Assembly (NCBI GenBank): GCA_026826555.1
Contig: JAKSZT010033014.1
Coordinates: 255,707-319,706 of the forward strand
Length of the DNA: 64,000 nucleotides
DNA from: Tolypeutes matacus
Taxonomy: Eukaryota; Chordata; Mammalia; Cingulata; Chlamyphoridae
Direction: 5' to 3'
A program made the position numbers and the translations under genes. The notes under the pieces were generated by a model that saw only the letters and a list, made by a program, of their open reading frames with translations, made no database searches and was not told the DNA's origin. Positions 62,072 through 64,000 of this stretch are shown piece after piece (position 1 is the stretch's first letter; every line of letters begins with the position of its first letter).

Positions 62072-64000
62072 GGGGATGTCTGGGATTTAAGACATAATTT
62101 GAGCCATGGGTAATAGGCATTAGTCATGATTTAAAGATGCTCTGGCTTATTTAGAGAAGAAATCACAGTTCAAGCTTATGGTGGGATAAGTGTATGAGAC
62201 TACTGTAAGCTGTTTTGCCATAATTATTTATAAGGTTGAGATTTCTGCTCTCGGTTTCAGGTTTATGTATGTTCAGAAATGTTTTATATGCATTATTAAA
62301 AATATATATTATGAGAAAGACAGTGGGGATGGACAAATATGAAGCTTGGAATTACCTGTTTCTCTAAAGTGGTCTTCCTTTGTGTTTCTTCATTATCAGA
62401 GGTTGTAATCTGGCATGCATAGAATGGAGGGCATTACCCTCTGCTTGATGCAATAGGTCCTTGAATTTTATGAAACATTCCTCTTCCACATGATAAGTTG
62501 TAAACAGTTGAGACACTCTTTCTCACCTTGTGCACCTTACAGGACACTTTTGTAATTCTGGGTGTTGGCAATGTCCTTCAAAGGCCAAAGGAGACATTTG
62601 GAAGCTCATAGATACTTGTACTGTAGATTCTTGGTTTCAATTCTTATGTGTAGATCTATTTCTTTGTAAGAATGATTTTGATATTTTCTTCCAATACATT
62701 TATCAAAAATTAAAATATGTCAAAAGACCAGGTATTTGTCTACAGACAACTGCATCACCATCTCTGCTCCTAGGGCAACAGCCAAAAGATGTCCAGAAAA
62801 TCAACAATGGTTCCTTGAAAAAAAAATGCAGAGCCTTCTAAACATTCAGTAAAGAATCCGGAGGTCATGTAAAAAGATGTCCTCTGAATTATAGATTTAA
62901 AATTGTGGTTATTCAATATGAAGGATCAGTGAGAAACATTTCTTGTGTGCCCAATATTTTTCTGCCATTTACAGTAATGTAATATTATTCCAATAACTAT
63001 CAGGAAGAAATTCTAGTCAAAAAATTATGGTAAAATATGCATTCCAGGGAAGCGGCTGTGGCTCAATCATTAGGGCTCCCGTTTACCATATGGGAGGCCC
63101 TGGGTTCTGTTCCCGGGGCCTCCTGGTGAGGGCAAGCCTGCCCGCACGGCGTGGTTAGCTGACCCAGCGAGCACAAGCAGCAAGGGGGGGATAAATGAAT
63201 AAATAAATAAAATCTTTAAAAAAATATATGCATTCCACAGGAGCTCTCTATTTGTAGCATTTTATTTTAGAGAATTTACTCTTTAATAGGGCTAAAGTAT
63301 TTCCTTTACAATTAATATTAACAGGGTATGGGGAAAAATTCTTATTTCTTATGTACAGGACGATTACATACCAAAATATATAAATAACAATTCTTTTAAA
63401 TGTTTGTTTTAACGAAGACTTAAAATTTATTTTTTTTTTAATTTTAAATACTCCAAATTAGTTTATGAGAGAACACCGCCATTCTAATCAGACCTATATC
63501 TAGGTTTCACCTCCAATTGGACACAATCTTGTTTTCCTATATATATATTTCTAAAGGGAATCTAAAAATTAAAAAAAAAAATCTTTTACACAGTCAGTCA
63601 GCATACTCAAAACTCTATCCCCCAGTATGACACCACATGTGTAGGAATCTTTCTAACAGATCATGTGAAAATATTATGGCATTTTACCACTAGCCACTGG
63701 CTATACTTTATATTTAAAATTCACTTTCATACCCTTCTTCAACATATCTGGCTAGTTGGTGGTATTGGCAGAGACTGTATTGAAGATTCTTGTGATTTCA
63801 TTTTTTCCACACTCTCCTGAGGTTGCTAGAGGAGTTTTCTTTCTTTCACAATTTTTAAAGATGCCGCATACCACACTGCAAAAGGAAATCAGAGTTTGTA
63901 ATCTTTCCTCCAGGATTCCATTGTTCTCCACTTTTCTATTTTTAACAGTGCCATCTCTCCTGCTGGTGTCTTCTCCAAACATCCCTTTCTCCCTGCCTAC
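62072..64000 (+). repeat. 3-kb satellite unit 21, A/Q type, cut by window end
   Basis: The A head (TTTGAGCCATGGGTAATAGG, TATTATGAGAAAGACAGTGG) is followed by a Q half from about 63770 (GAAGATTCTTGTGATTTC). A SINE sits at 63047-63225. The array plainly continues past the window. Confidence 0.86.
63047..63225 (+). mobile_element. tRNA-derived SINE (xenarthran DAS-like), full form
   Basis: It starts GGGAAGCGGCTGTGGCTCAA and has the body GTTAGCTGACCCAGCGAGCA and GATAAATGAATAAATAAATA, then an A-rich tail. The duplication ATATGCATTCCA lies at 63035-63046 and 63226-63237. It is very close to the copies at 2294 and 59144, which suggests related, fairly recent insertions. Confidence 0.92.

Noticed and set aside
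1..64000. CENP-B boxes that would mark a functional centromere
   Set aside because: I saw no clear match to the TTCG----A--CGGG pattern while reading, but I did not scan exhaustively. A centromeric role is neither supported nor excluded.

Overview
This window holds no intact protein-coding gene. It is a stretch of AT-rich mammalian satellite-type DNA. I infer a placental mammal, most probably a xenarthran (armadillo, sloth or anteater). The main clue is five insertions of a tRNA-derived SINE that looks like the xenarthran DAS-type family. Their 5' ends read GGGAAGCGGCTGTGGCTCAA, they carry A-box and B-box motifs, and each has a perfect or near-perfect target-site duplication. A MEMO1 retropseudogene, an LTR and an L1 ORF2 scrap also fit a mammalian nuclear genome. 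The species call is inference, because I could not search a database.

Layout. Almost all of the window is a tandem array of about 20 diverged copies of a unit of roughly 2.8-3.0 kb. I set the start of each unit at a conserved GGGGATGTCTGG-ATTGTACAC motif followed by GAGCCATGGATAATAGGCATTAG (or a close variant). By eye the unit heads fall into three main classes: A (ends ...TATTATGAGAAAGAGGGTGGGG), B (GTTAAGCCATGGATACTAGG, TCTTATGATGAG) and C (CTCCTGGAGATGTGTGTACTGG, GGCTTCAGCTTTTG). The second halves also fall into classes, called here Q (usually after A), P (after B), R (after C) and S (after some A heads). The usual order is A/Q, B/P, C/R, which suggests a trimeric higher-order repeat of about 8.7 kb. 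Unequal exchange, deletions, hybrid units and an inversion have disturbed it. All of these assignments were made by hand reading.

Region by region. Positions 1-14746 hold five units with three SINEs. Positions 14747-18389 are a C unit carrying a 5'-truncated MEMO1 processed pseudogene. Positions 18390-31799 hold B, A/S, A/S, a patchwork short unit and an A/Q unit ending at a low-complexity array. Positions 31800-35054 are a 3.25-kb degenerate CA-rich array made almost only of A and C on the plus strand. Positions 35055-42058 hold further units, two of them internally deleted. Positions 42059-45305 are an inverted block of about 3.2 kb. Positions 45306-64000 are direct units again, containing an LTR insertion with a 10-N assembly gap and two more SINEs.

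Coding potential. The open reading frames here are fragments of the repeat in several frames on both strands. Equivalent frames shift or stop between copies, so I do not regard any as a gene. The main interest is structural: the higher-order organisation, a recurrent 220-bp inverted segment found in one subclass of B unit, and an inverted block whose left junction is the same novel junction. That suggests recombination between the inverted segment and a direct copy.
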